The notes beneath the pieces are model-generated. The model had not been told where the DNA came from and did no database searches. It saw only the letters and a list, made by a program, of their open reading frames with translations. Source: Sphingobacterium olei (lineage in GTDB: Bacteria; Bacteroidota; Bacteroidia; Sphingobacteriales; Sphingobacteriaceae). Taken from it: a stretch of 64,000 bases of DNA. The stretch lies in assembly GCF_005048855.1 (NCBI RefSeq), contig NZ_SUME01000013.1:37834-101833 (forward strand), written 5' to 3'. The stretch's first letter is position 1; the number at the start of each line of letters is the position of its first letter. This document shows positions 9,301 through 18,689 of the stretch, one piece after another. The translations under genes were made by a program, and so were the position numbers.

Positions 9301-9942
9301 ATGTTTGATTGGACATTTAATGACAATACACAAGCTATTTTAATTTCCATTCTCTGTGGAAGTATAATCGGTTTTGAGCGTGAATTTAAAAATAAATCTG
9401 CCGGTTTTAGAACAGTAATCTTAATCTGTTTTGGATCAACGATTTTTACCTTGCTCTCTAGAATGGGTAATATTTCGGACGATCGGATAGCGGCTAATAT
9501 CATTACGGGTATAGGCTTTTTAGGGGCAGGTGTTATATATCAGGGCAAGTTCAGTGTGCAAGGTTTGACCACGGCAGCGGTGATATGGACCATGGCCTCT
9601 ATTGGAATGATTGTTGGGTTTGGCGAGTTTCAATTTGGCATAGCATTGACCATTTGTATGGTTATTATTCTTTCACTATTCCAAAAATTGGAACTGTATA
9701 TGGCTAATATCTACCACCTAAGGACGATCCATGTAACATTTAGAGACATTAAAATAGACTACTTGGATGAATTTGAAAAGTTCATGTTGACACATAGCGT
9801 GAAATTAAACCGTAAAGGACTCGAGAAAAATGGTGGACATCTGACCGTTGTATATGAAGTAACAGGTAATCGGAAAAACATCCGGAGAGCTAGTGAAGAA
9901 ATAGTTGCGTTAGATTATGTAGATCATTTCCGTAATCTTTAA
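9301..9942 (+). CDS. MgtC/SapB family membrane protein
   Basis: A 213-residue protein of the MgtC/SapB family. The N-terminal 135 residues hold four to five hydrophobic helices with the family signature SIIGFEREFKNKSAGFRT at about 21-38. The last 75 residues form a soluble, ACT-like tail, as in many MgtC homologues. MgtC proteins modulate growth at low magnesium and inhibit F-type ATPase in some pathogens, but the role here is not known. It begins 11 bases after mutS2 and is probably the last gene of that unit. The following 250 bases are AT-rich with the next promoter. Confidence 0.88.
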   Translation: MFDWTFNDNTQAILISILCGSIIGFEREFKNKSAGFRTVILICFGSTIFTLLSRMGNISDDRIAANIITGIGFLGAGVIYQGKFSVQGLTTAAVIWTMASIGMIVGFGEFQFGIALTICMVIILSLFQKLELYMANIYHLRTIHVTFRDIKIDYLDEFEKFMLTHSVKLNRKGLEKNGGHLTVVYEVTGNRKNIRRASEEIVALDYVDHFRNL

Positions 9943-10157
9943 AAAAAACTTTTCCACAATTCACAATTGTTAAATTTTGTTAAAATTTAAATTTTTCAGT
10001 AGTTGTACTGATAAAAGTGTAAGAATTTTTAATTTTCTTTGACGTTTTTTTTAATTTCTGAAATGGAGCAAAGTATTTTTTAAATAATACCTCTTTGAAC
10101 CGAGGTTGATTTCATATTAAGTTTATGTTAAGTGACTTATAATGCAAAATCTCTTCT

Positions 10158-10165
10158 TAATTTTG
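10158..10165 (+). promoter_or_regulatory. Putative -7 element of the Oar-like receptor gene
   Basis: TAATTTTG matches the Bacteroidota -7 consensus TAnnTTTG and lies 28 bases before the ATG at 10193. No clean -33 TTTG partner was found at the usual spacing, so this is a tentative call. The 250-base AT-rich gap before it holds nothing else that I recognise. Confidence 0.35.
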
Positions 10166-10192
10166 CTTTCGATTTAACTATTTAAAAGAAAT

Positions 10193-13100
10193 ATGAAAAA
10201 ATCTTTACTCTTTTTTGCTTTGGTTCTTGCCAGCTACGGTACGATTCAGGCTCAGGTTACAACAAGTAGCATGACGGGGGTGGTAACGGCTCAGTCTGGA
10301 CAAGCAACGGCTGGCGCTTCTATTAAAGCTGTTCATGTGCCTTCTGGTACTACTTATGCTGGCGCTAGTAACGGCGTAGGTAGATTTAACCTTAATGGTA
10401 TGCGGGTAGGAGGTCCTTATCAGGTGACAATTACCTACATCGGGCAAGATCCGGTTGTATACGAAGATGTATACTTACAGTTGGGACAGCCATTTGTCTT
10501 AAATCCGATTTTCGGAGATAGCGCGACTGCTTTGGATGAGGTAACGATAACTGGTACCCGAAGTAGAGGAATAAAAACTGGAGCAGAAACATCAATATCT
10601 AAAAATCAGTTAGCATCATTGCCTACTGTGTCACGGGGGCTTAATGATTTTACAAGATTGACGCCACAGGCAGATGTTAAAGGTAGCTCAGTTTCTATAG
10701 GTGGGGTAAACAATCGTTTTAATCAATTAACGATTGATGGTGCTGTGTCTAATGACGTTTTCGGTCTAAATGCATCGGGAACGAATGGCGGAGGAACAGG
10801 TACTAGTCCGATATCGTTAGATGCTATTGAGCAAATGACCGTTCAAATTGCACCTTTTGATGTTAGGGCAAGTGGTTTTGCTGGTGGCGGTATATCTGCC
10901 GTAACTCGTTCAGGTACCAACGAAGTGCAAGGTTCGGCTTATTTCTATACGAGAAATCAAGATTTAACGGGTAAAACGCCGAAATCACTTGTAAAAGAAA
11001 ATGAAGAAGCAACTAAGCTAGCGGATTTTCACGAAAGACAATATGGTTTTCGTGTTGGCGGGCCGATTATTAAAAACAAATTGTTCTTCTTCGCTAATTA
11101 CGAACGGACAGAAAATAGTATACCAGCTACATTTGAAGTAGGATCTGGTGCATCGTTGATTACAGTTGCGGAGGCTGAAAAAGCATTAGCCATCTCAAAA
11201 GGGTATGGCTATGATCCTGGAAGCTATTCTGATCTGACTTCTACTAACAACTCTGATAAAATTTTTACTCGTATCGACTATAACATTAACGATAAACACA
11301 AGTTGGCGTTGCGATATAGTTTAGTACAAGCCAAAGATCTACAAAGTTCTATTGGGGAGAGATCTGTAACATTTTCTAACGGAGGAATTGCCAAAGATCA
11401 TACAACGCATTCGGCTACTTTAGATTTAAATAGTCGTTTCAACGATTCATGGTCAAATAATTTATTGATCGGATATACAGATGTATTGGACGATCGCGGT
11501 TCGTTAGGACAAGCTGCACCTCGTGTAGCCATTCAAATGGATAATAGCCGTAGCATAAATTTAGGACCTGAAGCATTTTCGACTGTCAATTTACTAACAC
11601 AAAAAGTATTTACAATAACCAATAATACAACTTGGAATTCAGGATTGCACGCAGTAACTTTTGGAACGCACAATGAGTTTTATAAAATGTATAACGGATT
11701 TATTGGAAGTGCTTTCGGATCTTACACATTTAGGGATTCACCAGTTTCTGATGTAAACCCTGCGACAGGTAACCCTTTCACAGCCTTGGAGAATTATGAG
11801 CGCGGTTTAGCTAATAATTTTGCTTATAACTACAGCAACAATGACAATCCTAGAGCGGGGGCCGACGTATCAGCTATGCAGCTGGGCTTTTATGTGCAAG
11901 ACGAGTTTCAAGTACAGGATAACTTGAAGATTATCGGAGGTATTCGTTTGGATATTCCAATTTATACGTCTAAGCCGCAAGAAAACACAGATTTTAATCA
12001 ATCCATTATAGCCGTACAACACGATGTTCAGACTAATCGCATGCCCAAAGCAGCATTGATGTTTTCTCCGAGATTAGGATTTAACTGGGACGTAAATAGA
12101 GACCGCAGTACGGTTGTTCGTGGTGGAATGGGGTTATTTACTTCTCGCTTTCCATTCGTTTGGGCTTCTGGTGCGTATACACAAGATGGCGTCTTATTGG
12201 GTGGGGTAAATACAAGTGTTTCTGGTGCTCCAACAGTCAATTTTGTGCCTAACGTAGAAGATCAGCCAAAAGGACCAGCTGGATCTCCTTCAGGGAATAT
12301 TTCGGTTATGAATAGAAATCTAAAAGTTCCACAAATAGCACGTTTTTCAGCCGCTGTGGATCAGGAGTTACCGTTTGGGATTCGAGGTACACTAGACTTT
12401 ATGTATTCAAAAAATGTGTCTTCATTCAAGTTTACAGATTTAAATAAGGTTGCACCGATTGGTCAATTAGAAGGAGCTGATAATCGTCTATTATATCCTG
12501 CATATAATAGTAACCGTGTAATGCCAAATTATACGGAGGTAATTGAAATTAGCAATGTTAATAAAGGTTATTCTTGGTCTTCTACTGCGTCAGTTCAAAA
12601 GAATTTTAATTTTGGCTTATTTACATCGTTGGCCTATACATACACAGAATCTAAAGATTTGATTTCTGGAACGTCTTCTCAAAATCAATCAAACTTCTAT
12701 CGTGTAGCTACGGTAAACGGTACAAACTCCGCAACAATCGGTCATTCGCCTTTCAGCACTGGTTCTAGAGTGTTAGGTACTATATTGTTTAATAAGGAAT
12801 ATTTACGTAACCTGGGCACAACTGTTGGATTGGTTTACAATGGTCAGTCTGGAGCTAGATACTCCTATTTGATACAAGGAGATCCAGGAAGACATGCTAC
12901 GAGTAGTGCGTCAAATCAATATTCATTGATGTATATTCCACAAAGTCAATCAGATATTCAATTTGTGACAAATGGCGATCTTACACCAGAGGCGCAATGG
13001 ACTATTTTGGATAATTATATACAAAATGATAAATATCTTAATAAAAACAGAGGTAAATATGCTGAAAGAAATGGCGCTAGAACACCTTTCTCTCATCAGT

Positions 13101-13405
13101 TTGACGTTAAGATTATGCAAGATTTAATTGCCAATATTGGAAATACAAAGAATAAACTTCAATTGTCAATTGATATTATGAATTTTGGAAATTTATTAAA
13201 CAGCGATTGGGGTAAAATGTATACCGGTTCTGGTAGTTTTTGGGACAATGAAGCTCGTATAATTCAGTTTGATAGCTTTGAACCTGGAACAAATACGCCT
13301 CGCTATAAGTTGCGTGAAACGTTAAACAATGAAAAACCTTATGTTGTACAAGCTATATCTTCTAGATGGTCTGCACAAATTGGTGTGCGTTATATTTTCA
13401 ACTAA
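10193..13405 (+). CDS. Oar-like TonB-dependent outer-membrane receptor
   Basis: A 1070-residue outer-membrane protein. It has a Sec signal peptide (residues 1-20, cleavage after QA), a carboxypeptidase-like regulatory domain at about 24-105, a plug region with EVTITGTRSRG near 116-126, and a long beta-barrel rich in aromatic and glycine repeats. The C-terminus ends in an aromatic strand (VRYIFN). The sequence resembles Oar-type receptors, which in Myxococcus and Bacteroidota carry peptides or take part in protein export, and there is no adjacent SusD gene. It stands alone with its own promoter region and is followed by a strong hairpin terminator. Its cargo is unknown. Confidence 0.87.
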   Translation: MKKSLLFFALVLASYGTIQAQVTTSSMTGVVTAQSGQATAGASIKAVHVPSGTTYAGASNGVGRFNLNGMRVGGPYQVTITYIGQDPVVYEDVYLQLGQPFVLNPIFGDSATALDEVTITGTRSRGIKTGAETSISKNQLASLPTVSRGLNDFTRLTPQADVKGSSVSIGGVNNRFNQLTIDGAVSNDVFGLNASGTNGGGTGTSPISLDAIEQMTVQIAPFDVRASGFAGGGISAVTRSGTNEVQGSAYFYTRNQDLTGKTPKSLVKENEEATKLADFHERQYGFRVGGPIIKNKLFFFANYERTENSIPATFEVGSGASLITVAEAEKALAISKGYGYDPGSYSDLTSTNNSDKIFTRIDYNINDKHKLALRYSLVQAKDLQSSIGERSVTFSNGGIAKDHTTHSATLDLNSRFNDSWSNNLLIGYTDVLDDRGSLGQAAPRVAIQMDNSRSINLGPEAFSTVNLLTQKVFTITNNTTWNSGLHAVTFGTHNEFYKMYNGFIGSAFGSYTFRDSPVSDVNPATGNPFTALENYERGLANNFAYNYSNNDNPRAGADVSAMQLGFYVQDEFQVQDNLKIIGGIRLDIPIYTSKPQENTDFNQSIIAVQHDVQTNRMPKAALMFSPRLGFNWDVNRDRSTVVRGGMGLFTSRFPFVWASGAYTQDGVLLGGVNTSVSGAPTVNFVPNVEDQPKGPAGSPSGNISVMNRNLKVPQIARFSAAVDQELPFGIRGTLDFMYSKNVSSFKFTDLNKVAPIGQLEGADNRLLYPAYNSNRVMPNYTEVIEISNVNKGYSWSSTASVQKNFNFGLFTSLAYTYTESKDLISGTSSQNQSNFYRVATVNGTNSATIGHSPFSTGSRVLGTILFNKEYLRNLGTTVGLVYNGQSGARYSYLIQGDPGRHATSSASNQYSLMYIPQSQSDIQFVTNGDLTPEAQWTILDNYIQNDKYLNKNRGKYAERNGARTPFSHQFDVKIMQDLIANIGNTKNKLQLSIDIMNFGNLLNSDWGKMYTGSGSFWDNEARIIQFDSFEPGTNTPRYKLRETLNNEKPYVVQAISSRWSAQIGVRYIFN

Positions 13406-13557
13406 TCTTTAATTTGTTAAATTAAAAAATGGAAACGAATTGTTCATCGAAACACTGCCCTTCTATATTTTATTCCCAGCGGATAGGCATTTTAATATTA
13501 GATGTAACTTATTCTTTTTAACGATATCTGAAAATTTAATAGATTAATTAAATAACT

Positions 13558-13583
13558 CCCCCTTCCAAATTTTCGGAAGGGGG
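13558..13583. terminator. Intrinsic terminator after the Oar-like receptor
   Basis: Perfect 9-base arms, CCCCCTTCC and GGAAGGGGG, separated by 8 bases and followed by ATCTTTTT. It is 150 bases past the receptor stop and just before the end of the convergent small acidic gene, so it may serve both strands. Confidence 0.8.
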
Positions 13584-13599
13584 ATCTTTTTACATTAAT

Positions 13600-13824
13600 T
13601 CACCGTAACCCACCCGGTTCCCGATTTATGATCGGACCACCATGTTCTCGCGTATTTCTCGCAGAGGGAATTTCAGGCGCGGGAGGAACATATCCGTCTC
13701 CTTTTCTTTCGGTTGATGTTTCGTTATCCTCTTCTTCTTGCTTTTCTTGAGTTTCTTGTTCAGCTTTTAATCTCTTTAATTCTTCTGCTTTCTCTAGATC
13801 TTTTTCGTTCTCTTGCGTACTCAT
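13600..13824 (-). CDS. Small acidic hypothetical protein
   Basis: A 74-residue, highly charged protein with a Glu/Lys-rich N-terminal half that should be helical, and a Pro/Gly-rich tail. An upstream in-frame ATG exists at 13863, but the start at 13824 has a perfect AGGAGG six bases upstream, which is rare in this window and decides the start. It has no membrane segment or recognisable domain; I cannot assign a function. It is a single-gene unit, convergent with the receptor gene. The 176 bases between its start and the LOG gene hold nothing else that I recognise. Confidence 0.68.
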   Translation of the reverse strand: MSTQENEKDLEKAEELKRLKAEQETQEKQEEEDNETSTERKGDGYVPPAPEIPSARNTREHGGPIINREPGGLR

Positions 13825-13827
13825 AGT

Positions 13828-13836
13828 AATCCTCCT
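13828..13836 (-). promoter_or_regulatory. Strong ribosome binding site
   Basis: AGGAGG precedes the ATG at 13824 on the minus strand. Most genes here lack such a site, so its presence implies efficient translation and fixes the start of the 74-residue protein. Confidence 0.7.
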
Positions 13837-14000
13837 TTTAAAGTTCGAAATTTGTGTTTTCATCTTCGATGTTAATTAATCAACATCTTAAAACCGCTTT
13901 TGTTTAGTTTTTTTTAAACAGGTCAACAAATTAGTAGTTTAATAGATAGAAAATTGCGTAAAAGCAAGATGTATTTTTTGAAAGAAATAACCTCGTATGA

Positions 14001-14705
14001 TTAAAAATTCGGTTTCAACAAATATTTATCGTAGAAACGGAAAATATGTTCGACCGCTTCTTCGGGTGTGTCGACCAATCGGTAGAGATTTAAATCTTCT
14101 GCGCTGATATTCTTTTCTGTAAGCATGGTGTTTTTAATCCAGTCGATAAGGCCACCCCAGTATGCCTTTCCGACTAATACAATCGGAAACCGGGCAATCT
14201 TTCCGGTTTGAATAAGTGTGATCGCTTCAAATAATTCGTCCATCGTACCAAACCCTCCAGGCATAACAATATAGCCCTGCGAATACTTCATAAACATGAC
14301 TTTACGAACGAAGAAATAATTGAATTCCAATAATTTGTCGCGGTCTATATATTTGTTGTGAAATTGCTCGAACGGTAGGTCAATATTCAAACCAACTGAT
14401 TTACCTCCTGCATTGTATGCTCCTTTATTTGCGGCTTCCATAATTCCTGGACCACCACCCGAAATGACACCATAGCCCTTTTCGGCTAATAATCGGGCTA
14501 TCTCTACCGTCATCTCGTAATATTTATTTTCGTCTGCTGTACGTGCGGATCCGAATATAGATACACAAGGACCTATTTTAGCTAACTTTTCGAACCCGTC
14601 TACAAACTCGGCCATGATTTTAAAAATCTGCCAGGAGTCTTTTACTTTGATTTCTTGCCAAGTTTTATTGGCAAATGAATTTCTTATTTTATCTTCTTTA
14701 GCCAT
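14001..14705 (-). CDS. LOG family protein (TIGR00730 Rossmann fold)
   Basis: A 234-residue protein of the LOG/lysine decarboxylase-like family, which includes cytokinin riboside 5'-monophosphate phosphoribohydrolases. The two family motifs are present: SGGGPGIMEAANKGA at about 82-96 and PGGFGTMDE at about 149-157. These bind a nucleotide monophosphate and catalyse release of the base; the in vivo substrate in bacteria is often AMP or another nucleotide. No signal peptide, so cytosolic. It diverges from recR with a 55-base AT-rich gap that must hold both promoters. Confidence 0.9.
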   Translation of the reverse strand: MAKEDKIRNSFANKTWQEIKVKDSWQIFKIMAEFVDGFEKLAKIGPCVSIFGSARTADENKYYEMTVEIARLLAEKGYGVISGGGPGIMEAANKGAYNAGGKSVGLNIDLPFEQFHNKYIDRDKLLEFNYFFVRKVMFMKYSQGYIVMPGGFGTMDELFEAITLIQTGKIARFPIVLVGKAYWGGLIDWIKNTMLTEKNISAEDLNLYRLVDTPEEAVEHIFRFYDKYLLKPNF

Positions 14706-14760
14706 TCTTTATAAATATTGTTATGTTCACAATATAATAATTTTTATATATTTTTACCCC

Positions 14761-15375
14761 ATGAATTTCTCGTCGAAATTATTAGAGCAAGCTGTTGATG
14801 AGTTTGGTAGACTGCCAGGGATTGGAAGGAAGACAGCATTAAGATTGGTTTTGCATTTGCTAAAGCAATCGGATATGGAGGTATCTCGCTTTACACAGTC
14901 CCTAAGTAATCTTAAAGAAAATATTAAATACTGTAGCACTTGTTTCAACATATCAGATGAAGCGATATGTGAGATATGCCAGTCGTTAAAGCGGGATAAA
15001 TCAACAATATGTGTGGTAGAAGATACACGCGATGTGATGGCTATCGAAAATACAAATCAGTACCAAGGGGTGTATCATGTTCTTGGCGGATTGATTTCTC
15101 CGATGGATGGGATAGGGCCTGCCGATCTTAAGATAGAGGGACTGATCGATCGACTAAGAAAGGGGGAGATCAACGAGGTTATTTTAGCCTTGAGTGCTAC
15201 GATGGAGGGCGATACTACCATATTTTATCTTTATCGTAAACTGAAGGAGTTCAATGTACAAGTCAGCACGATTGCAAGGGGTATTGCGTTTGGTGGTGAA
15301 TTGGAGTACGTGGACGAAATTACATTGGGTAGATCTATCGCCACACGAGTGCCTTATGAAAGAAATGTGAGCTAA
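14761..15375 (+). CDS. recR: Recombination mediator RecR
   Basis: RecR of 204 residues, normal for the family. It acts with RecO (and RecF) to load RecA on gapped DNA. The helix-hairpin-helix region has GRLPGIGRKTA at 16-26, the zinc finger uses Cys58, Cys61, Cys70 and Cys73, and the Toprim domain starts near 80 with CVVEDTRDVMAIE. The open frame continues upstream to 14614 but overlaps the divergent LOG gene; the ATG at 14761 gives the standard N-terminus (MNFSSKLLEQ). It converges on the MFS gene with only 13 bases between stops. Confidence 0.95.
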   Translation: MNFSSKLLEQAVDEFGRLPGIGRKTALRLVLHLLKQSDMEVSRFTQSLSNLKENIKYCSTCFNISDEAICEICQSLKRDKSTICVVEDTRDVMAIENTNQYQGVYHVLGGLISPMDGIGPADLKIEGLIDRLRKGEINEVILALSATMEGDTTIFYLYRKLKEFNVQVSTIARGIAFGGELEYVDEITLGRSIATRVPYERNVS

Positions 15376-15388
15376 GGAATAAGATCTT

Positions 15389-16603
15389 TTATTCGCTCTT
15401 CATCTTTGTAATGACCCAGATGAATCCAAAGCTGGTGCATATAAGGATAAAGCCTGTAATAGTCCATAGTGTATTGTAACCGAAATGTTCTGCTGTAAAT
15501 GTTCCAAGAAAAGGAGATACAATATTTGCCGCCGCAAATGCCAAAGAATTGAATCCCATATAGGCACCTTGATTTTGCAACGAAGCCCGTTGTATGGCAA
15601 TGGTGGCCGTAAACGGCAAGGTAAGCATTTCACCAACGGATAGGAAGAACATCGCGAGATATAGCCACATAATTCCAAAATCTAAATTCAACATCCAGTA
15701 GGAAAAACCGGCTATAGCTGTTCCCCAAAACATGATTTGTTTTACAGTAAAGCGGTGCTCTACGAGATGAACTAGTACCATTTCAAATAGTACAATAACA
15801 AAACCGCTAAAACCTAAAATAAGTCCTATTTGACTTTCGTTCATGGCATAAGCATCTTTATAGAATAGCGGTAAAGTACTTAGAAGCTGAAAAAAAGCCA
15901 TTGAAAAAAGACAACAGAGGATATTGAATAATATAAATAGGCTATCGGTATAGGCATTTTTTGCAGGTTTGTCGGGAGATATTTCTGCTCTGATCGGTTG
16001 ATCAATTTTAGTATTACCTTTCTTGTCTTTAAAAAAATAGATAAAAACGAGAGCGGCAACACCGGCGGCCATCGCATTTCCATAAAATATCCAATCGTAA
16101 GAAAAGGTTGCTAAAAAGCCACCTAAAGCAGGGCCTATAGAGAACCCAAGGTTTACAGCCATACGATTTAACGAGTATGCTTTTGTGATATTTTCAGGCT
16201 TGGCATATTTAGCTACGGATACCGAGTTAGCCGGTCTAAAGATATCAGCAACCAATGTTAGTATAAATATCATCAGTGCCAAACTTTCGAATGTTCGAAA
16301 CTGGGGAGTGATCAGAAATAAGGGGATGGTAAGGATTAAACTCCAGGTCTGCACCTTGAAATTGCCAAAACGGTCGGTTAGCCAGCCTCCTAGCCATGAT
16401 CCACATACTGATCCGAGGCCAAAACATCCTAAAACTAATCCAACCTGGGTTTTGCTAAAATTTAATTCAGATGACATATAAATTCCCAAAAAGGGAATTA
16501 CCATCGATCCAGTACGGTTGATTAACATGACTAATGCCAGCAACCAAGCGGCGGGAGATAGGCCTCTGTAAGATTTTATATATAACTGGATTATTGTGTT
16601 CAT
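15389..16603 (-). CDS. MFS transporter
   Basis: A 404-residue inner-membrane protein with 12 predicted hydrophobic segments. The MFS signature between helices 2 and 3 is visible as GSWLGGWLTDRFGN at about residues 68-81. A cytosolic loop of about 30 residues near the middle (DKKGNTKID...) separates the two six-helix halves. It looks like a drug:H+ antiporter-type member, but the substrate cannot be read from the sequence. It is monocistronic; the upstream gap contains a palindromic repeat. Confidence 0.9.
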   Translation of the reverse strand: MNTIIQLYIKSYRGLSPAAWLLALVMLINRTGSMVIPFLGIYMSSELNFSKTQVGLVLGCFGLGSVCGSWLGGWLTDRFGNFKVQTWSLILTIPLFLITPQFRTFESLALMIFILTLVADIFRPANSVSVAKYAKPENITKAYSLNRMAVNLGFSIGPALGGFLATFSYDWIFYGNAMAAGVAALVFIYFFKDKKGNTKIDQPIRAEISPDKPAKNAYTDSLFILFNILCCLFSMAFFQLLSTLPLFYKDAYAMNESQIGLILGFSGFVIVLFEMVLVHLVEHRFTVKQIMFWGTAIAGFSYWMLNLDFGIMWLYLAMFFLSVGEMLTLPFTATIAIQRASLQNQGAYMGFNSLAFAAANIVSPFLGTFTAEHFGYNTLWTITGFILICTSFGFIWVITKMKSE

Positions 16604-16664
16604 CCGTAAATAATTCTAACTCATTAGCTGTCTGTCTGCGGTTGATGTCGTTAACCTAGCGTTT

Positions 16665-16729
16665 TTGTCATACTGGCGAGCGGACGGATCTAAAAAGCTA
16701 GGTAGTTGAGAGATCCTTCAGGATGACAA
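16665..16729. repeat. Imperfect palindromic intergenic repeat
   Basis: TTGTCAT at 16665-16671 pairs with ATGACAA at 16723-16729, and the inner bases pair in part (GGATCTA near 16686 with AGATCC near 16711). The right half, GATCCTTCAGGATGACA, is the form often seen in dispersed intergenic palindromes of Bacteroidota and other bacteria. It lies in the gap between the MFS gene and the split nucleotidase. Being a dispersed family is inference, since only one copy of this type was seen here. Confidence 0.55.
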
Positions 16730-16803
16730 TATTTAATGTGTAATCCCGAAGTTCATCCGCAAATAAATTTAAAAGATTGCGAATATAGCATTTATAATAT
16801 ATA

Positions 16804-17769
16804 TTACGCTACGATTTGTCGATCCATTTCGGAAGATATGGTGTAATTATTGAATACGGTTCGTTTGCTTTTCGTAGCGGGATTGAATATGAAATCGATA
16901 CGTCCTAAATTCGCACCCCCGAAACCCGCTTGATTAACTAATGTGATCTTGCCATCCAAATTTTTAACCTCGGTAGGTCTGTCCAAGAATGTATGGGTAT
17001 GACCGCCAATAATTAAATCAATATCTTTGGTGCTGGTGGCTAATTTTAAATCCGATATCGTATCATCTTGATAAGCATACCCCAAATGTGATAAGCAAAT
17101 TATCAAATCACATTTTAATTCATTTTTTAATTTGTCCGTGAGACGTGTTGTAACTTCTAAGGGATCTAAATAGCGCATTCCTAGATAGTTATTGGGATCT
17201 ACTAAGCCTTCTACATTTACTCCTAATCCAAATAAACCTATTTTTATGCCATCTTTCACAAAGGTGATATACTCTTTTGTTTTTCCGGCAAGTGCTGTAT
17301 CGGAGAAATCATAATTCGATGTGATGAACGGGAAGTGGGCGCTATCAAAATGCTTGAGTATGCCATTTATGCCATTGTCAAATTCGTGATTACCGAACGT
17401 TCCTGCGTCGTATCGGAGTTTTGACATTAATTCTAATTCGACTTTGCCTTCAAATAAATTAAAATAGGGGGTACCTTGGAACATATCACCCGCATCAAAT
17501 AACATCACGTTTTTCTCCTCTTGACGAATCTGTTGTATAAGAGTGCTCCGGCGGGCGACACCACCGAGACCTTGTACTTTTGACCCATCCATAGGGAAAG
17601 GTTCGATACGGCTATGGACATCATTTGTATGGAGAATGGTAATCTGTATTTCTCTTCTGGCGCTTGCTTCAAGCTTATTGACATGATAATCAAAGGCGAA
17701 AAATGCGCCTAATGCTGACATTTTTCGAATAAATGACCTTCTATTTAATGATTGCAATTCTACCATCAA
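16804..17769 (-). CDS. Metallophosphatase (5'-nucleotidase N-terminal domain), Tat-type signal
   Basis: A 321-residue calcineurin-like phosphoesterase that equals the N-terminal half of UshA-type 5'-nucleotidases. All metal-binding motifs are visible: HTNDVHSR near 47-54, DAGDMFQG near 92-99, GNHEFDNG near 126-133, and GGHTHTF near 254-260. The N-terminus has a twin-arginine motif, NRRSFIRK at residues 9-16, followed by a hydrophobic stretch, which suggests Tat export. The start overlaps the end of the upstream gene, encoding the C-terminal nucleotidase domain, by 29 bases. The pair therefore probably forms one two-subunit enzyme in the periplasm. Confidence 0.86.
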   Translation of the reverse strand: MMVELQSLNRRSFIRKMSALGAFFAFDYHVNKLEASARREIQITILHTNDVHSRIEPFPMDGSKVQGLGGVARRSTLIQQIRQEEKNVMLFDAGDMFQGTPYFNLFEGKVELELMSKLRYDAGTFGNHEFDNGINGILKHFDSAHFPFITSNYDFSDTALAGKTKEYITFVKDGIKIGLFGLGVNVEGLVDPNNYLGMRYLDPLEVTTRLTDKLKNELKCDLIICLSHLGYAYQDDTISDLKLATSTKDIDLIIGGHTHTFLDRPTEVKNLDGKITLVNQAGFGGANLGRIDFIFNPATKSKRTVFNNYTISSEMDRQIVA

Positions 17770-18490
17770 GCTGTGTGTTTATTTTCTTATTCTCTTTTGT
17801 TAACTGCTCTACGTATTCAATTAAACCTTCCCGTACCAGGATAGGTGTATTAATACGCTTTAACGGATTGCTCAGCCCCTTTACGTTATCTCCGCCATTC
17901 GCTAAATAATCATAAGTAACCAACTTATACGATTTCTCTGGGTCGATAGTTTTACCATGAAGTCTAATACTTTCCAGGTGGTCATCTTTTATCATTATGC
18001 TGAATCCCCCAATCGGTTGTCCTCCTGTACTAGCGATGAAATCAGCTAATATCAACAGATCCGATCCTTTTATTTCTAATATGGTGATCGTATTTTCAAA
18101 CGGCATCAATTCGAAGATCGAACCTACGGTTACAGAACCCTGTTGCAGTTCGGAACGTATGCCACCTTTTGTTGAAAATGACATTTCTACAGTAGGATCA
18201 ATTTTTTTTCCAATTTCCAGAAGTGCATCGGCAAAGAAATTCCCTACTAGAAATTCAGGTTCCGTGCGGCTTTTATTTAAGAATCTTTCTGAAAAACCTA
18301 TTTGCCGGTTCATTTCGCTCTCCATGGCTGTCTTAAAGGGGGCATAATAACTTACAATAGACGTGTCTTCAGGCAAACCTGCATTGATGGTATAGGTGAT
18401 CGGTCGGTTTTCGCGGGCAAGATAGGGACTCTTGCAGCCGATTAGAAACAGCCCAGCAACTGAAATCGTTAAAAAATGTAAGATGCGCAT
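17741..18490 (-). CDS. 5'-nucleotidase C-terminal domain lipoprotein
   Basis: A 249-residue protein equal to the C-terminal, substrate-binding half of UshA-type 5'-nucleotidases. The family residues are visible in TKGGIRSELQQG near 113-124, MPFENTI near 136-142 and DYLANGGD near 202-209; in UshA these hold the base and help position the nucleotide. A lipobox, FLIGC with Cys at 19, marks it as a lipoprotein. It is the first gene of a two-gene unit with the metallophosphatase, in the reverse of the domain order in the fused enzyme. It diverges from the lipoprotein gene at 18690. Confidence 0.85.
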   Translation of the reverse strand: MRILHFLTISVAGLFLIGCKSPYLARENRPITYTINAGLPEDTSIVSYYAPFKTAMESEMNRQIGFSERFLNKSRTEPEFLVGNFFADALLEIGKKIDPTVEMSFSTKGGIRSELQQGSVTVGSIFELMPFENTITILEIKGSDLLILADFIASTGGQPIGGFSIMIKDDHLESIRLHGKTIDPEKSYKLVTYDYLANGGDNVKGLSNPLKRINTPILVREGLIEYVEQLTKENKKINTQLDGRIAIIK

Positions 18491-18619
18491 AGAACTTGTA
18501 ATTCAACCTACGAAGCTAAGAAGAAAGTCAGTAGCAACAAAAACAAACGCATTAAAATATTGTAATGTTATCGTAATGTTGCATCGCAGATAATTCAACA
18601 AATGAACTATTTTATTTTC

Positions 18620-18627
18620 TATCTTTG
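18620..18627 (+). promoter_or_regulatory. Putative -7 element for the lipoprotein gene at 18690
   Basis: TATCTTTG is an exact match to TAnnTTTG and lies 62 bases before the ATG. No clear -33 element was found. It sits in the 200-base divergent gap with the split nucleotidase. Confidence 0.45.
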
Positions 18628-18689
18628 CAGGAAAATAATTTAGGGATAATTTGGCATGTAGATTGTCTCCCTAGATAAAACTATCATTG

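Noticed and set aside
13429..13515. 28-codon frame after the Oar-like receptor
   Set aside because: No family, no start signal and AT-rich composition like the surrounding spacer.
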